64,000 nucleotides of DNA from Schaalia canis. GTDB taxonomy: Bacteria; Actinomycetota; Actinomycetes; Actinomycetales; Actinomycetaceae. Location of the stretch: contig NZ_RQZF01000010.1 in assembly GCF_003858455.1 (NCBI RefSeq), forward strand, positions 20,825 through 84,824, given 5' to 3'. Under the pieces are notes generated by a model, which ran no database searches, was not told the origin of the DNA, and worked only from the letters and a program-made list of their open reading frames with translations. Every line of letters begins with the position of its first letter. The first letter of the stretch is position 1. Positions 63,901 through 64,000 of the stretch are shown here, one piece after another. Position numbers and translations under genes: made by a program.

Positions 63901-64000
63901 CCTCCAGGCTCTGCCTGCTGGTACGTCTTATGTGGTGACTGTGACCAAGCTGCCTCGTGGTTTGGCTCCTACTGTTGAGGCTGATGATGATGATGCTGCA
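60977..64000 (+). CDS. Surface adhesin with SdrD-B-like repeats (partial, runs off the right edge)
   Basis: About 1008 residues are visible. A signal peptide (residues 1-37) precedes an N-terminal beta-rich adhesin region (about 40-515). At least four SdrD-B/Cna-B-like repeats of about 129 residues then start near residues 522, 652, 781 and 910. Each opens SVG(D/N)xVWFDxNKxGxQD, a calcium-binding EF-hand-like loop, and closes near LDFGFIKP. AGGAG is 6 bases upstream of the ATG. The C-terminus, and any sorting signal, lies beyond base 64000. Likely a colonisation factor. Confidence 0.87.
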   Translation, partial: MKSIGMRSLRMPLAILMAFALVVSGIIYASPLFAARADAPPAGINNRADVVISDITMKKWGGNDDTTGIPGRVYINDSVLVKWKWHLDDTAPRPKPNDSFVLRVPNELGIRETNNFPLLVEGETIGTCYPERKLITCVFGDQVDLSTKSHLAGEGHFAAAVNVATGETVSFDANGNAINVPMPENTPATKKPRQWNPEPLHKSHDGIPSDARFLRWYIVFSGKALKDAAAKNGGEIPNPLVIKDTLSGPQTFTDMTEFYIIQTKENPELQWTTLIGRPNGVGGDSTPAVPGRFHEGFEPGTFKLTADVSPDRKTATYKIHKLSGEWHDDVNYKFLYIAKHDGKVVESVVYKNNVEISDGENAPFFTQTRNASYKSSAGATATMREGYGSFRVGKTLGGPKREEVLKDPNRKALLKVHWTLPDGKNPSHYPDWNAPANPVDMPLTFDALNAYPNGGNKPFPVGTTIRLVEDAAGTTPALPAGVEWGEPLFTIGDQSATNEISFVIESAKVTNVQLENTAKLPPSVSVGDYVWFDANKDGKQDPSENGLAGAVLKLTYADDTPVTNVEGQVVDTYTTKDNGYYVFDKLPVLSGGKKYKVTMVTPPAGYVPTVALADGVSADLNSNTDSVVSEEALDTDLARDMTLDFGFIKPSVSVGNLVWFDANKNGLQDAGESGIENVTLTISRSDNGTVNHADGTPFQADELTTTTNPQGEYSFGGLEPLTGDARYVVTVTAPEGYQATEDRRGNDTEKDSDAKAGKATAKELSVNGASDNSLDFGFIKPAVSVGDFVWFDANKNGLQDADESGIENVTLTISRSDDAPVKTSDGQDLAQLTTTTNNQGHYEFTNLQALPAGTSYIVTVTTPEGYQPTEDKQGSDTEKDSEAKAGKARSKDLTTDGASDNSLDFGFIKPAVSVGNFVWFDTNKNGLQDDNEPGIKDVILTISRSDKKPVKTFDGQDLAELTVTTNEQGLYEFTNLQALPAGTSYVVTVTKLPRGLAPTVEADDDDAA
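62540..64000 (+). repeat. SdrD-B-like coding repeats
   Basis: Four units of about 387-390 bp. A 48-base stretch at 63287-63334 is repeated exactly at 63674-63721. Confidence 0.9.

Overview
The window is ordinary chromosome of a moderately high-GC Gram-positive actinobacterium, most likely a host-associated member of the Actinomycetaceae (Actinomyces/Schaalia type). Pointers are two surface proteins or nucleases ending in LAxTG sortase signals, a giant DUF5979-repeat adhesin, GTP-dependent PEP carboxykinase, a MutT1-like NUDIX/histidine-phosphatase fusion, a septum-formation-domain lipoprotein, and several genes that appear to be leaderless. The genus assignment is inference from gene content; no rRNA is present.

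Layout. 1-4464 (minus): ribokinase followed by a sugar ABC importer (binding lipoprotein, double ATPase, permease running off the left end). 4793-6487: an AT-richer islet with an unknown lipoprotein, two long perfect inverted repeats and decayed minus-strand coding remnants, ending at a tRNA-Ser gene. 7036-11424: a cell-wall-anchored ExeM/NucH-type nuclease and phosphoglucomutase. 11726-15833: a translationally coupled three-gene unit of two polytopic membrane proteins (the first NnrS-like) and a copper nitrite reductase with all ligands visible. 15910-21030: MFS exporter, App1-domain protein, and a fused ADP-ribosylglycohydrolase/PfkB kinase preceded by an array of TTACAG half-sites. 21313-26907: a peptide ABC importer, then a LacI regulator (minus). 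28386-30347 (minus): an NCS2 purine permease fused to an OHCU-decarboxylase-like domain. 30811-34128: aldo/keto reductase, tRNA-Arg(ACG), a small unknown protein, GTAC-led tandem repeats, glutamyl-Q tRNA(Asp) synthetase and a thiamine-binding protein. 34434-39107: a two-domain fluoride channel, the methionine importer metNIQ, and a membrane protein with a GCPVCNK motif. 39213-46131: upp, tadA and the DUF5979 adhesin. 46351-51685: DUF421 protein, tRNA-Glu/Asp/Phe operon, MscS channel, msrB, EamA exporter, SHOCT protein, tRNA-Lys. 51779-58572: polyphosphate kinase, MutT1-like protein, and the Pit phosphate transporter with its DUF47 partner. 58804-64000: PEP carboxykinase and the start of a second, SdrD-B-repeat adhesin that runs off the right end.

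How the genes fit together. Nutrient import dominates (sugar, peptide, methionine, purine, phosphate) with matching first enzymes nearby (ribokinase, uracil phosphoribosyltransferase). Phosphate handling clusters on the right (polyphosphate kinase, Pit/DUF47). The nitrite reductase unit suggests nitrite respiration or NO chemistry under low oxygen; no NO reductase is visible. TadA and its substrate tRNA-Arg(ACG) are both in the window. The surface proteins and nuclease fit a colonising lifestyle.

I did not find CRISPR arrays, intact phage, intact insertion sequences or a recognisable defence island. The most unusual items are the fluoride-channel fusion whose second half seems to have lost its first helix and therefore sits inverted, the glycohydrolase-kinase fusion with its upstream half-site array, the permease-decarboxylase fusion with a diverged active-site motif, and the decayed islet beside tRNA-Ser.
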